A stretch of 35,389 nt of DNA from assembly GCA_934378195.1 (NCBI GenBank), contig CAKRPO010000024.1, positions 1-35,389 of the forward strand, given 5' to 3'. Of the stretch, positions 7,123 to 16,285 are shown piece after piece. The notes beneath the pieces are model-generated. The model saw only the letters and a program-made list of their open reading frames with translations, was not told where the DNA came from and ran no database searches. The translations under genes were made by a program, and so were the position numbers. Each line of letters begins with the position of its first letter. Within the stretch, counting starts at the first letter, position 1. Source of the stretch: an uncultured Blautia sp. (GTDB lineage: Bacteria; Bacillota; Clostridia; Lachnospirales; Lachnospiraceae).

Positions 7123-7341
7123 ACACTATCGTCTATTTCTTGTAATAAAATCCTAAAACTTGCAGACGCCCTGCTTGGAGCTTCCCTTCCTGCCGGAACC
7201 TGCAAAATCGAATTAAAATATGTACCACAATCCTTTTATCTGGGGCTTGGCATTTCTGTTTCAGCTCTTGCTCTCTCGATCCTGTGGTATGGTTTTTTTA
7301 TGAAAAAAAAGAAGTCGGTTCAAGTTACTCTAATTTATTAA
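7123..7341 (+). pseudogene. C-terminal remnant of a YfhO-like membrane protein
   Basis: This otherwise gene-free stretch keeps one open plus-strand frame that ends at TAA 7339-7341. It reads ADALLGASLPAGTCKIELKY, then VPQSFYLGLGISVSALAL and a last hydrophobic segment before a Lys-rich tail (FFMKKKKS). The Pro-Ala-Gly turn, the KYVPQSFYLGL step and the single terminal membrane helix resemble the C-terminus of YfhO-family glycosyltransferase-like membrane proteins. Those proteins have about 800-900 residues. There is no start codon or ribosome binding site, and the frame is closed upstream at 7120-7122. It appears to be a fossil left by deletion of a large gene. Confidence 0.5.
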
Positions 7342-7462
7342 TTTTTTTATTTTTTCAAAAAAATTTTAACTATTCATTGTGCAATTTGTTATGGTATTTT
7401 TTTAACACAAGGTGTATTATAGGGATAAAGTTCCAAATTTTATATAGAAAAGGAGGGTGAAT
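7342..7462 (+). promoter_or_regulatory. A/T-rich promoter region of the V-ATPase operon
   Basis: A very A/T-rich stretch with a good -10, TATTAT (7415-7420), but no convincing -35 at 16-18 bases. TTGTTA at 7386-7391 is too far away. AGGAGGG (7451-7457) is the ribosome binding site of the first operon gene. An activator or another sigma factor may be used (inference). Confidence 0.4.
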
Positions 7463-7774
7463 ATGGAACAGATACTTGAAAAGTTATCTGAGATTGAAAT
7501 CACAGCGCAGCGCATTATGGAAGATGCAGACAGAACCAAAGCCGCCCTTTCGGCAGAGATGGAACAGCAGTGCAGGAACTTTGACGCAGAACTGGAACAG
7601 GAGACCAACCAGAAAATACAAAAGCTCCGCAACAACCTGGAGGCTCAGAAAGATCAGGAACTGACGGCTCTCCGTCACAGGACAGAGCAGCACCTTGCCG
7701 ATCTGGATACGTATTACAGGCAGAATCACCAGCAGCTGGCGGAAGAACTGTTCCAGCAGCTTCTCAAATACTGA
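7463..7774 (+). CDS. ntpF: V-type ATPase subunit H/G (peripheral stalk)
   Basis: A 103-residue, almost wholly alpha-helical, charged protein: MEQILEKLSEIEITAQRIME, then heptad-like Glu/Gln/Lys-rich coiled coil to the end, with no membrane segment. This fits the small peripheral stalk subunit (subunit H of archaeal-type, NtpF of Enterococcus), which pairs with subunit E and braces the catalytic head against subunit I. Sequence similarity in this family is weak, so position as the first gene of the operon supports the call. The ATG at 7463 is preferred to the GTG at 7457 because the AGGAGGG ribosome binding site overlaps the GTG. Confidence 0.8.
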   Translation: MEQILEKLSEIEITAQRIMEDADRTKAALSAEMEQQCRNFDAELEQETNQKIQKLRNNLEAQKDQELTALRHRTEQHLADLDTYYRQNHQQLAEELFQQLLKY

Positions 7775-7789
7775 AAGGGGTGATCCGAT

Positions 7790-8833
7790 ATGGGAAAACT
7801 CCTTTCCTACAGCGGAATATCAACAAAGATCCGTGCCATGCAGAGTAAACTGATCTCCGAAGGAGAAATTCAGGAAATGCTTCAGTTTACCAGTGTCTCG
7901 CATGCAGCAGCCTGGCTGAAACGAACTCCTGCGTATTCGAAAGCATGGGCAGATCTCGATGAGAACTCGCTGCACCGCGGTCAGATTGAGAAACTTCTCA
8001 AAGCTTCTATCTTTGCAGATTTTTCCAAAATCTATCAGTTCGCCAATCCCGAACAGCGTAAATTCCTGGATCTTTATTCCAGACGCTACGAGATTCGTGT
8101 GCTGAAAGAACTCATGACCAACCTGTTCGATCATCGCGATACAGATCCTGTGGATGTTTCTCCTTACCGCGAGTTCTTCCGCAGACATTCCAATCTTGAT
8201 CTCGACAGACTGACGGCATGCACAACTATGGATGAGTTTATTACTGCCCTGAAGGGAAATGAATTCTATGCTCCACTTTCCAGTATCCAGAATCATGACA
8301 CAACACTTCTTTTTGACTACGGAATGGCTCTGGATCTTTATTATTTTTCCATGATCTGGAATGTGCGCAGGAAACTTTTTTCCGGCAAAGACCTCAAACA
8401 GATCACCATGGCATATGGCGAAAAGTTTGATATGCTGAATCTGCAGTTTATCTTCCGTTCCAAGCAGTTCTTCCGTATGGCACCGGCAGACATCTATGCT
8501 CTGCTGATCCCGATGAACTACAAACTGAAGAAGGAAGAGATCACAGCGATCGTGGAAGCTTCCACTTACGAAGAAACACAGCAGATTTTCCGCAAAACAT
8601 ATTACGGCAGGAAATACGATCATCTTTCCGCCCACAATCTCGAAGAATTTTATAACTACATGCTCCGTACCACATTGGAAAAGGAATCACGCAAGGATCC
8701 ATATTCCGTTGCAATGCTTTATTCCTACATGTATCACAAAGAGCATGAAGTAAATCGTCTGACCATCGCCATCGAATGTATCCGTTATGGTGTGGCTTCA
8801 GATGAAGCAATGCAGTATATTCGCAGCAATTAA
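7790..8833 (+). CDS. ntpC: V-type ATPase subunit C (central stalk/rotor adaptor)
   Basis: A 347-residue soluble helical protein of the V-type subunit C (d/AC39) family, which forms the socket joining the central shaft to the membrane K ring. The N-terminus (YSGISTKIRAMQSKLISEGE), a central NLFDHRDTDPVDVSPY, and the C-terminal region ending in IRYGVASDEAMQYI fit the family's three-repeat helical fold. Length is normal. It starts 15 bases after the stalk subunit with GGGGTGAT upstream, and subunit I follows after 20 bases, so it is translated from the same messenger. Confidence 0.92.
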   Translation: MGKLLSYSGISTKIRAMQSKLISEGEIQEMLQFTSVSHAAAWLKRTPAYSKAWADLDENSLHRGQIEKLLKASIFADFSKIYQFANPEQRKFLDLYSRRYEIRVLKELMTNLFDHRDTDPVDVSPYREFFRRHSNLDLDRLTACTTMDEFITALKGNEFYAPLSSIQNHDTTLLFDYGMALDLYYFSMIWNVRRKLFSGKDLKQITMAYGEKFDMLNLQFIFRSKQFFRMAPADIYALLIPMNYKLKKEEITAIVEASTYEETQQIFRKTYYGRKYDHLSAHNLEEFYNYMLRTTLEKESRKDPYSVAMLYSYMYHKEHEVNRLTIAIECIRYGVASDEAMQYIRSN

Positions 8834-8853
8834 CTATCCCGGGAGGTATGGTA

Positions 8854-10800
8854 ATGATTGAAAAAATGAAATTTTTAAGCATCACCGGGCCAAAAGCGGA
8901 TATTGACAGAATGACAGAAACTTATCTTTCCAAGTATGAGATCCATCTGGAAAATGCTCTCTCAGAGTTAACAGAAGTCGCCAGTCTGTCACCGTTTCTG
9001 GAAATTAACCCTTACAAAGAAGCCCTGTCGACCATCAACGGCTTCTACGAACAACTGGAGAATCTATCCCAGATCACGCCAGAACCGATGGACATCGAAA
9101 CAGCCATTGCGACTGTCCGGTCTGTTCAGAATGGTTCACGGCGACTGGAAGAAGAGAAATCCAGACTCCAGTCTGAACACGCAGAGATTCTTGATCCCCT
9201 GAAGATCATCCGTCCGTTCCGAAATCTGAATTTTGACGTTTCAGAAATCCTGAAATTCAAATATATTCATTATCGTTTCGGACGCATCGAAAAACAGTAT
9301 CTTCAGAAATTCGAGAAATACATCTACGACAATCTGGATACCTTATTTATTAAATGCGGTGAAGATGATCTGTATACTTACGGTGTTTATTTTGTACCGG
9401 AGCATCAGGCACACAAAGTACATGCGGTTTACTCCTCCATGCACTTTGAACGTATCTTCATTCCGGATGAATACCAGGGAACCGCAGCTGAAGCATTTGA
9501 GAAACTGGATACCCGCCACCGCGAGATCCACAAGGCACTGAATGCCAACAAAGAAGCTGCCCGCAAATTTCTTACAGACAACGCTTCCAGGATCGTTTCT
9601 GCCAAAGCAGCCCTCGATGCATGCTCCAGCAGCTTCGATATCCGTAAGCTTGCCGCCTGCACACCTGGTGACAATAATACCTTCTATATCCTGTGCGGCT
9701 GGATGACAGAGAAGGATGCACTTGCTTTCCAGAAAGACATTCAGAATGATGAAAAGATTTTCTGTCTGATGGAAGACCAGCAGGCACCGGCAAAGAAAAA
9801 GCCACCTACCAAACTGAAAAACCCGAAACTTTTTAAACCATTTGAAATGTATGTCAAGATGTACGGTCTGCCGGCCTACAACGAAATGGACCCGACCTGG
9901 TTCGTAGCCATCACCTACTCCTTTATCTTCGGAGCCATGTTTGGTGATGTCGGACAGGGTCTGATACTTTTCCTCGGCGGACTGATCCTGTATAAGACGA
10001 AACGCATGGACCTTGCCGGAATCATCAGCTGTGCCGGTGTATTCTCCGTATTCTTCGGATTTATGTACGGCAGTTTCTTCGGTTTCGAAGATGTACTCCA
10101 TGCCATATGGCTGAAACCTATGAACCAGATGATGGATGTCCCGCTTGTCGGAAGACTGAACGCAGTATTCGTGATCGCGATCGGATTTGGTATGTTTATC
10201 ATCCTGATCTGCATGGTCTTCAACATCCTCAATTCCATCCGCCGTCATGACGCTGAAAAAACCTGGTTTGACAGCAACGCAGTCGCAGGACTTGTTTTCT
10301 ATGGTTCCATCGTATTGACCGTTGGCCTGTTCATTTCCGGTAAAAAACTTCCGGCAACAGCCGTTCTGGTCGTTATGTTTGGCGTACCACTGCTTCTGAT
10401 GTTCCTGAAAGAGCCTCTGACCAACCTGGTCGAAAAGAAATCTGAGATCTTCCCGGAACAAAAAGGTATGTTCTTTGTACAGAGCTTCTTCGAACTGTTC
10501 GAAGTCCTTCTGAGCTACCTTTCCAATACACTTTCCTTCCTGCGTATCGGTGCATTCGCCGTCAGCCACGCAGCCATGATGGAAGTTGTACTGATGCTTG
10601 CAGGTGCAACCAATGGCGGCAGTCCGAACTGGATCGTAGTTGTTCTCGGTAACATCTTTGTATGTGCCATGGAGGGTCTGATCGTAGGTATTCAGGTTCT
10701 CCGTCTGGAATATTACGAAATCTTCAGCCGCTTCTATGCAGGTAATGGACGTGAATTCCAGCCATTTATGAAAGCCATGAAAAAAACTTCACAGCAGTAA
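8854..10800 (+). CDS. ntpI: V-type ATPase subunit I (membrane a-subunit)
   Basis: A 648-residue two-part protein. The N-terminal half (about 1-325) is a soluble coiled-coil arm (MIEKMKFLSITGPKADIDRM). The C-terminal half has the membrane helices that form the ion half-channels beside the K ring. Typical membrane motifs are seen: PTWFVAITYSFIFGAMFGDVGQG, the SYLSNTLSFLRIGAFAVSHA helix with its channel Arg, and the final IVGIQVLRLEYYEIFSRFYA. The ATG at 8854 is chosen over 8848 because GGGAGG (8841-8846) is only one base from the first and seven from the second. Overall length is normal. Confidence 0.95.
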   Translation: MIEKMKFLSITGPKADIDRMTETYLSKYEIHLENALSELTEVASLSPFLEINPYKEALSTINGFYEQLENLSQITPEPMDIETAIATVRSVQNGSRRLEEEKSRLQSEHAEILDPLKIIRPFRNLNFDVSEILKFKYIHYRFGRIEKQYLQKFEKYIYDNLDTLFIKCGEDDLYTYGVYFVPEHQAHKVHAVYSSMHFERIFIPDEYQGTAAEAFEKLDTRHREIHKALNANKEAARKFLTDNASRIVSAKAALDACSSSFDIRKLAACTPGDNNTFYILCGWMTEKDALAFQKDIQNDEKIFCLMEDQQAPAKKKPPTKLKNPKLFKPFEMYVKMYGLPAYNEMDPTWFVAITYSFIFGAMFGDVGQGLILFLGGLILYKTKRMDLAGIISCAGVFSVFFGFMYGSFFGFEDVLHAIWLKPMNQMMDVPLVGRLNAVFVIAIGFGMFIILICMVFNILNSIRRHDAEKTWFDSNAVAGLVFYGSIVLTVGLFISGKKLPATAVLVVMFGVPLLLMFLKEPLTNLVEKKSEIFPEQKGMFFVQSFFELFEVLLSYLSNTLSFLRIGAFAVSHAAMMEVVLMLAGATNGGSPNWIVVVLGNIFVCAMEGLIVGIQVLRLEYYEIFSRFYAGNGREFQPFMKAMKKTSQQ

Positions 10801-10866
10801 TGCATCGTGGGATATAAAACCCCGATATTACCACAAATAATCATTTATTATCAGGAGGATATCATC

Positions 10867-11298
10867 ATGAACATGATCATTCAGATTACAACCGCTATCG
10901 CACTGATTCTCAGCATTATCGTACCTTTTGGATGCTTTTTCCTTGGAGAAAAAAATAAAAAACGTTACAAAAAATCTCTGATTGCCAACTGCTTCATGTT
11001 CTTCGGCGTACTTCTCGTAGCGACTGTAGTCGGCTTCGCCGGAACTGCAAGCGTACAGGCTGCTTCTTCTACTGCTGATGGTCTTGCTACAGGTCTTGGA
11101 TACCTTGGTGCTGCTCTTGTTACAGGTATCTCCGGTCTTGGTTCCGGTATTGCCGTTGCAAGCTCTGCAAGTGCAGCTCTTGGTGCACTGAGCGAAGACG
11201 GATCCCTGTTTGGTAAATCCATCATCTTCGTAGCTATGGCCGAAGGTATTGCACTTTACGGACTGATCATTTCCTTTATGATCCTTGGTAAGCTTTAA
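10867..11298 (+). CDS. ntpK: V-type ATPase subunit K (proteolipid rotor ring)
   Basis: A 143-residue membrane protein. The last 70 residues are one c-subunit hairpin: YLGAALVTGISGLGSGIAVA, loop with GALSEDGSLFG, then IIFVAMAEGIALYGLIISFM with the ion-carrying Glu. Two more hydrophobic helices precede it (about 5-28 and 39-61, joined by a basic GEKNKKRYKK loop). They do not resemble a second c hairpin and carry no ion-binding acid. An ASVQA-ASS stretch after the second helix looks like a signal peptidase site. The Gln residues that bind sodium in Enterococcus NtpK (Gln65, Gln110) have no equivalent; Val occupies the Gln110 place, so proton coupling is possible. AGGAGG precedes the ATG. The 66-base upstream gap is the longest in the operon and A/U-rich, which may help high expression. 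Confidence 0.93.
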   Translation: MNMIIQITTAIALILSIIVPFGCFFLGEKNKKRYKKSLIANCFMFFGVLLVATVVGFAGTASVQAASSTADGLATGLGYLGAALVTGISGLGSGIAVASSASAALGALSEDGSLFGKSIIFVAMAEGIALYGLIISFMILGKL

Positions 11299-11310
11299 GG
11301 AGCGCTCTCT

Positions 11311-11619
11311 ATGAAAATGTATTTGATCAGTGATAACATTGATACCTACACAGGCATGCGTCTGGCAGGTGTGGAAGGTGTTGTCGTTCACGAACGCGCC
11401 GAGCTGAAAGACGCTCTGGAGCGTACCATTGCAGACAAAGAAGTAGGCATCATTCTTCTCACCGAGAAATTCGGCAGAGAATTTCCTGAGATCATCGACG
11501 ATGTCCGTCTGCATCACAAAACACCTCTGATCATTGAGATTCCTGACAGACACGGTACCGGCCGTAAACCGGACTTTATCACTTCATATGTCAATGAAGC
11601 GATCGGACTGAAATTGTAG
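11311..11619 (+). CDS. ntpG: V-type ATPase subunit F (central shaft)
   Basis: A 102-residue soluble protein matching V-type subunit F, which binds the shaft subunit D and tunes rotation. The start MKMYLISDNIDTYTGMRLAG, the segment VGIILLTEKFGREFPEIIDD and PLIIEIPDRHG are the usual strand-helix pattern and signature of this family. GGAG lies shortly upstream of the ATG. It sits between K and E with only 12 and 18 bases on each side, inside the operon. Confidence 0.95.
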   Translation: MKMYLISDNIDTYTGMRLAGVEGVVVHERAELKDALERTIADKEVGIILLTEKFGREFPEIIDDVRLHHKTPLIIEIPDRHGTGRKPDFITSYVNEAIGLKL

Positions 11620-11637
11620 GCAGGAGGTAACAGTATC

Positions 11638-12225
11638 ATGACAATAGACGAAAAGCTGCAGCATTTTTATGAGGTTTCCCTCGATGAAGCCAAAGAAGAT
11701 GCCGCGCACGCTATCCAGGAACATAAGGAGCACCTCGCACAGAAGCTGGAAGAACACAAACAGGCAGGTCGTCAGAATGCCGAAGCTGAGATCAAGGCCG
11801 AGACCGGTCATGTCCACCGCGAAGTCAACAAAGCACTTTCTGCTGAACAGATCACCCTCAAGAGAGACTGGTCCAGAAAGCAGGAAGAACTGAAAGAAGC
11901 TCTTTTTTCTGAAGTAAAAGCCAAAATACAGCAGTTTATAACGACAGCAGAATACGATGAATATCTCTGCCGCAGAATCACAGAAGCAGTAAATTTCGCC
12001 GAAGACGATGAGATTCAGATCTTCCTCTCTGCCGGCGACAAAGACAAAGTAAACACTCTTGCACAGAAAACAGGCGTGCCGCTCCAGGTATCCGATGAAG
12101 ATTTCCTCGGCGGTATCCGAGCAGAAATTCCACAGAAAAATATCCTCATTGACAATTCTTTTTCTGCAAATCTCGCTGCCATGTGCAAAGAATTCAAATT
12201 TGACGGAGGGCTGAATCATGAATAA
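11638..12225 (+). CDS. ntpE: V-type ATPase subunit E (peripheral stalk)
   Basis: A 195-residue protein. The first 100 residues are a charged coiled coil (EHKEHLAQKLEEHKQAGRQN). The C-terminal half is an alpha/beta domain (FLSAGDKDKVNTLAQ, EDFLGGIRAEIPQKNILIDN) that docks on the catalytic head. The LGGI..E...I.IDNS pattern is characteristic of V-type subunit E. AGGAGG precedes the ATG. Its last eight bases overlap the start of subunit A, which suggests coupled translation. Confidence 0.94.
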   Translation: MTIDEKLQHFYEVSLDEAKEDAAHAIQEHKEHLAQKLEEHKQAGRQNAEAEIKAETGHVHREVNKALSAEQITLKRDWSRKQEELKEALFSEVKAKIQQFITTAEYDEYLCRRITEAVNFAEDDEIQIFLSAGDKDKVNTLAQKTGVPLQVSDEDFLGGIRAEIPQKNILIDNSFSANLAAMCKEFKFDGGLNHE

Positions 12226-13987
12226 AACAGGTATCATTTATGGCATCAACGGCCCTGTCGTCTATCTGAAAGGCGATTCCGGATTTAAGATCTCCGAGAT
12301 GGTCCATGTCGGAAAAGAAAATCTGGTCGGTGAAGTCATTGGCCTCAAGAAAGGCATGACCACTGTACAGGTATTCGAAGAGACCACAGGCCTCCGTCCG
12401 GGCGAGACTGTTACCGGTACCGGTGATGCCATCTCCGTTCTTCTCGGACCTGGTATCATTCACAACATCTTTGACGGTATCCAGCGTCCACTGGAGGAAA
12501 TCGCCAAATCCTCCGGTAAATATATTTCCCGTGGTGTCAGCGTAGATTCTCTGGATACAGAGAAGAAATGGCACACACACATCACAGTAAAAGAAGGAGA
12601 TGTCGTCGGACCTGGCACGATCATTGCCGAGACACAGGAAACCGCTTCCATTCTCCACAAATCCATGGTACCTCCGAACATCACCGAAGGTACTGTTATC
12701 AGAGCAGCTGCTGACGGTGATTACACGATTCTCGAACCGATCGTCACCATTCTGTTGAATAACGGAACAACAAAGGATCTGGCACTTGCACAGAAATGGC
12801 CGATCCGAATCCCACGTCCAACCCATTTACGTTATCCTGCAAGCGTACCGCTTGTTACCGGCCAGCGTATTCTCGATACCCTGTTCCCAATTGCGAAGGG
12901 CGGCACTGCTGCTGTTCCAGGCGGTTTCGGAACCGGAAAGACTATGACACAGCACCAGATTGCGAAATGGTCCGATGCAGATATCATCATCTACATTGGC
13001 TGTGGTGAGCGTGGAAACGAGATGACACAGGTTCTCGAAGACTTCAGTAAGCTGATCGACCCCAAATCCGGTAACCTGATGATGGACCGTACCACTCTGA
13101 TCGCCAATACTTCCAACATGCCGGTTGCTGCCCGTGAAGCATCTATTTATACCGGTGTCACACTGGCTGAATATTACCGAGACATGGGATATGACGTAGC
13201 GATCATGGCCGACTCCACTTCCCGTTGGGCAGAGGCTCTGCGAGAATTATCCGGCCGTCTGGAAGAAATGCCTGCCGAGGAAGGTTTCCCGGCTTATCTG
13301 GCTTCCAAACTGTCCGCCTTTTATGAGCGTGCCGGCATGATGCAGAACCTGAACGGTACAGAAGGTTCCGTATCGATCATCGGCGCCGTTTCCCCACAGG
13401 GTGGCGACTTCTCCGAACCAGTCACACAGAACACCAAACGATTTGTGCGCTGCTTCTGGGGACTTGACAAATCCCTTGCCTATGCAAGACACTTCCCGGC
13501 AATCCACTGGCTGACCAGCTACAGTGAATACCTCGAAGACCTGACTCCATGGTATCGTGATCATGTGTCTCCAAAATTCGTAGCCGACCGAAATCAGCTG
13601 ATGGCAATCCTGAACCAGGAAAGTTCTCTGATGGAGATTGTTAAGCTGATCGGTAGTGACGTACTCCCGGATGACCAGAAACTGACTCTGGAAATCGCAA
13701 GAGTTATCCGACTCGGTTTCCTTCAGCAAAATGCCTTCCACCAGGAAGACACCTGCGTTCCAATGGAAAAACAATTCAAGATGATGGAGATCATCCTTTA
13801 TCTGTATGAGAAATCCAAAGCCCTCATCAACCGAGGTATGCCGGTTTCCGTACTGAAAGAAGACAATATCTTTGAACGTATCATTTCCATTAAATACGAT
13901 GTTCCAAACAACCAGCTCGAGAAATTCGACCAGTACATGAAAGACATCGATGAGTTTTATGACAAAGTATTAGAAAAAAACGGCTGA
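12218..13987 (+). CDS. ntpA: V-type ATPase catalytic subunit A
   Basis: The 589-residue ATP-hydrolysing subunit. The N-terminal barrel begins [20 protein letters not shown]. The non-homologous insert typical of V-type A subunits is present (about 110-190). The Walker A loop GGFGTGKT lies at about 235-242, with [16 protein letters not shown] and [20 protein letters not shown] (Walker B and arginine-rich region) following. The C-terminal helical domain is complete. Length is normal (580-600). GGAGGG precedes the ATG, and the gene overlaps subunit E by eight bases. No missing catalytic residue was seen. Confidence 0.98.
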   Translation: MNKTGIIYGINGPVVYLKGDSGFKISEMVHVGKENLVGEVIGLKKGMTTVQVFEETTGLRPGETVTGTGDAISVLLGPGIIHNIFDGIQRPLEEIAKSSGKYISRGVSVDSLDTEKKWHTHITVKEGDVVGPGTIIAETQETASILHKSMVPPNITEGTVIRAAADGDYTILEPIVTILLNNGTTKDLALAQKWPIRIPRPTHLRYPASVPLVTGQRILDTLFPIAKGGTAAVPGGFGTGKTMTQHQIAKWSDADIIIYIGCGERGNEMTQVLEDFSKLIDPKSGNLMMDRTTLIANTSNMPVAAREASIYTGVTLAEYYRDMGYDVAIMADSTSRWAEALRELSGRLEEMPAEEGFPAYLASKLSAFYERAGMMQNLNGTEGSVSIIGAVSPQGGDFSEPVTQNTKRFVRCFWGLDKSLAYARHFPAIHWLTSYSEYLEDLTPWYRDHVSPKFVADRNQLMAILNQESSLMEIVKLIGSDVLPDDQKLTLEIARVIRLGFLQQNAFHQEDTCVPMEKQFKMMEIILYLYEKSKALINRGMPVSVLKEDNIFERIISIKYDVPNNQLEKFDQYMKDIDEFYDKVLEKNG

Positions 13988-14003
13988 CAGGAGGAACGTA
14001 TTT

Positions 14004-15386
14004 ATGGCAATCGAATATTTAGGTTTAAGTGAAATAAACGGCCCTCTGGTAGTCCTGGAAGGTGTCAAGAATGCCTCCTTTGAGGAGATCGTAGAATTCC
14101 GTATGGACGACGGAACGCAGAAGATTGGCCGTATCATTGAGATTTACGAGGACAAGGCTGTCATTCAGGTATTTGAAGGAACTGACAACATGTCCCTTGG
14201 CAACACACATACCCGTCTGACCGGACATCCGATGGAGATTGGACTTTCCGAAGAGATCCTCGGACGTACCTTCAACGGTATCGGCCAGCCGATCGATGGT
14301 CTGGGCGAGATCACACCGGAAGTAAGTCTGAACATCAACGGTCTTCCACTGAACCCGGTCAAACGAGAATACCCACGAAACTATATCAACACCGGTATCT
14401 CCGCGATTGACGGTCTGACCACTCTGATCCGTGGTCAGAAGCTTCCGATCTTTTCCGGAAACGGTCTTCCACACGACAAGCTGGCTGCACAGATCGTACA
14501 GCAGGCTTCCCTGGGTGGTGATTCTGATGAAAACTTTGCAATCGTTTTTGCAGCCATGGGTGTCAAATACGACGTCGCAGAATTTTTCCGTCGTACATTC
14601 GAAGAAAGCGGTGCTTCCGATCACGTTGTCATGTTCCTGAACCTGGCAAACGATCCGGTCGTAGAACGACTGCTGACTCCAAAGATCGCACTTACAGCTG
14701 CTGAATACCTTGCATTTGAAAAAGGCATGCACATCCTGGTCATCCTGACAGATATCACTTCTTTCTGCGAGGCCATGCGTGAGGTTTCTTCCTCCAAAGG
14801 TGAGATTCCTTCCCGTAAAGGTTATCCGGGATATCTGTACAGTGAACTGGCTACTCTTTATGAGCGTGCCGGTATCGTACAGGGCGGCACTGGTTCTGTT
14901 ACGCAGATTCCGATCCTGACCATGCCAAACGATGATATCACTCACCCGATTCCTGACCTTACCGGATACATCACCGAAGGTCAGATCGTTCTGGACCGTC
15001 AGCTTCACGGCCAGGCAATCTACCCGCCAATCAATGTGCTTCCGTCTCTGTCCCGTCTGATGAAGGACGGTATTGGAGAAGGCTTCACCAGAGAAGACCA
15101 TCAGGATGTTGCCAACCAGCTCTTCTCCTGCTATGCAAAAGTAGGCGATGCAAGAGCCCTGGCTTCCGTTATCGGTGAAGATGAGCTTTCCCCGATCGAT
15201 AAGCGTTATCTCGTCTTTGGTAAAGCTTTTGAGGCAGAATTCGTCGGACAGAGCGAAACCGAAAACAGAAGTATCACCGAAACCCTTGATAAAGGCTGGG
15301 AGCTTCTGGGACTTCTTCCGAAGGAAGAACTTGACCGAATCGATACAAAGATCCTGAACAAGTATTACAAAGAAACTGTACGCTAA
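14004..15386 (+). CDS. ntpB: V-type ATPase regulatory subunit B
   Basis: The 460-residue nucleotide-binding but non-catalytic partner of subunit A. It begins [20 protein letters not shown]. Where subunit A has a P-loop, it has the degenerate [14 protein letters not shown], which is diagnostic for [21 protein letters not shown] and [25 protein letters not shown] sequence (here with SRKGYPGY) follow, and [20 protein letters not shown] is near the C-terminus. Length is normal. It starts 16 bases after subunit A with GGAGG upstream. Confidence 0.98.
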   Translation: MAIEYLGLSEINGPLVVLEGVKNASFEEIVEFRMDDGTQKIGRIIEIYEDKAVIQVFEGTDNMSLGNTHTRLTGHPMEIGLSEEILGRTFNGIGQPIDGLGEITPEVSLNINGLPLNPVKREYPRNYINTGISAIDGLTTLIRGQKLPIFSGNGLPHDKLAAQIVQQASLGGDSDENFAIVFAAMGVKYDVAEFFRRTFEESGASDHVVMFLNLANDPVVERLLTPKIALTAAEYLAFEKGMHILVILTDITSFCEAMREVSSSKGEIPSRKGYPGYLYSELATLYERAGIVQGGTGSVTQIPILTMPNDDITHPIPDLTGYITEGQIVLDRQLHGQAIYPPINVLPSLSRLMKDGIGEGFTREDHQDVANQLFSCYAKVGDARALASVIGEDELSPIDKRYLVFGKAFEAEFVGQSETENRSITETLDKGWELLGLLPKEELDRIDTKILNKYYKETVR

Positions 15387-15402
15387 GGGGAGGTGACTGT
15401 TT

Positions 15403-16026
15403 ATGGATCCGAATACCTTCCCCACCAAAGGTAATCTGATACTTGCCAAGAATTCACTTGCTCTCTCCCGTCAGGGATTTGAGCTGATGGACAAGAAACG
15501 TAACATCCTGATCCGCGAGATGATGGAACTGATCGATCAGGCAAAGGATATCCAGTCTCAGATCGACGAGACGTTCCGTACCGCTTATGCGGCTCTCCAG
15601 AAGGCCAATATGGAGCTTGGAATCGCATTCGTACAGCAGATCTCCTATACAGTCCCTGTAGAGGATTCTGTGCGTATTAAAACGCGAAGCGTCATGGGAA
15701 CTGAAATTCCTCTGGTCGAATACGATAAACAACTGACCAACACACCGACATACGCTTACTACAGTACCAAGGTGTCCCTGGATCAGGCTAAGGCCGCCTT
15801 TGAGAAAGTAAAAGAACTTTCGATCGAACTTGCCGGTATTGAGAATGCTGCAATTCGTCTGGCAGCCAATATCAAAAAGACACAGAAACGTGCAAACGCA
15901 CTTAAGAACATCACTATTCCTCGTTATGAGGCACTGACCAAAGACATTCAGAACGCTCTGGAAGAGAAAGAACGAGAAGAATTCACACGTCTGAAGGTCA
16001 TCAAACGAATGAAGCAGAAGGGTTAA
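15403..16026 (+). CDS. ntpD: V-type ATPase subunit D (central rotor shaft)
   Basis: A 207-residue long antiparallel helical protein. The N-terminal MDPNTFPTKGNLILAKNSLA and the C-terminal ANIKKTQKRANALKNITIPR are the classic subunit D signatures; these helices form the axle inside the A3B3 head. GGGGAGGTGA lies seven bases before the ATG, which fixes the start. It is the last gene of the operon, and the terminator stem overlaps its final codons. Confidence 0.97.
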   Translation: MDPNTFPTKGNLILAKNSLALSRQGFELMDKKRNILIREMMELIDQAKDIQSQIDETFRTAYAALQKANMELGIAFVQQISYTVPVEDSVRIKTRSVMGTEIPLVEYDKQLTNTPTYAYYSTKVSLDQAKAAFEKVKELSIELAGIENAAIRLAANIKKTQKRANALKNITIPRYEALTKDIQNALEEKEREEFTRLKVIKRMKQKG

Positions 16027-16046
16027 ACCCTCCTGCTTCTTTTTTG
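16011..16046 (+). terminator. V-ATPase operon terminator
   Basis: Stem GAAGCAG/CTGCTTC (16011-16017 with 16033-16039), with GGG/CCC inside, followed by TTTTTT (16040-16045). The stem includes the last codons and stop of subunit D. A second weak hairpin ACGGG/CCCGT (16051-16066) follows. Confidence 0.85.
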
Positions 16047-16066
16047 TGTTACGGGATATTACCCGT

Positions 16067-16285
16067 GAACAGTAACCTTTTTGTTAATAAATCGCACGTG
16101 TGCACGACTTGTATTATTGTCAGATAATTATTCTTTCAAAGTTTAAAATTTCTCTTTTGAAGGCAAAATTCTTTAATATTTTCACTATGAAAAAGTCAAT
16201 AGATTTTTTTATTTTTTTGTCGAATTTCTTAATTTCATCATTATTAACCAAAACATTTGTTTTTTATTTATTTATGTAAATCTCT
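16067..16285. other. A/T-rich non-coding stretch beside the DnaA boxes
   Basis: No gene is supported. The sequence becomes strongly A/T-rich with runs of T (about 16130-16280). A small GCACGTGTGC palindrome lies at 16094-16103. It borders the DnaA-box cluster directly. An easily melted segment beside DnaA boxes is what an origin or a DnaA-dependent regulatory locus would show, but no function can be assigned from sequence alone. Confidence 0.4.

Noticed and set aside
9343..10569. 408-codon minus-strand frame inside subunit I
   Set aside because: Antisense to a clear membrane protein gene; composition is that of a reverse-complement shadow.
14025..15449. 474-codon open frame on the minus strand across V-ATPase subunit B
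   Set aside because: It is the antisense shadow of a strongly supported gene, has no ribosome binding site, and its translation shows no domain.
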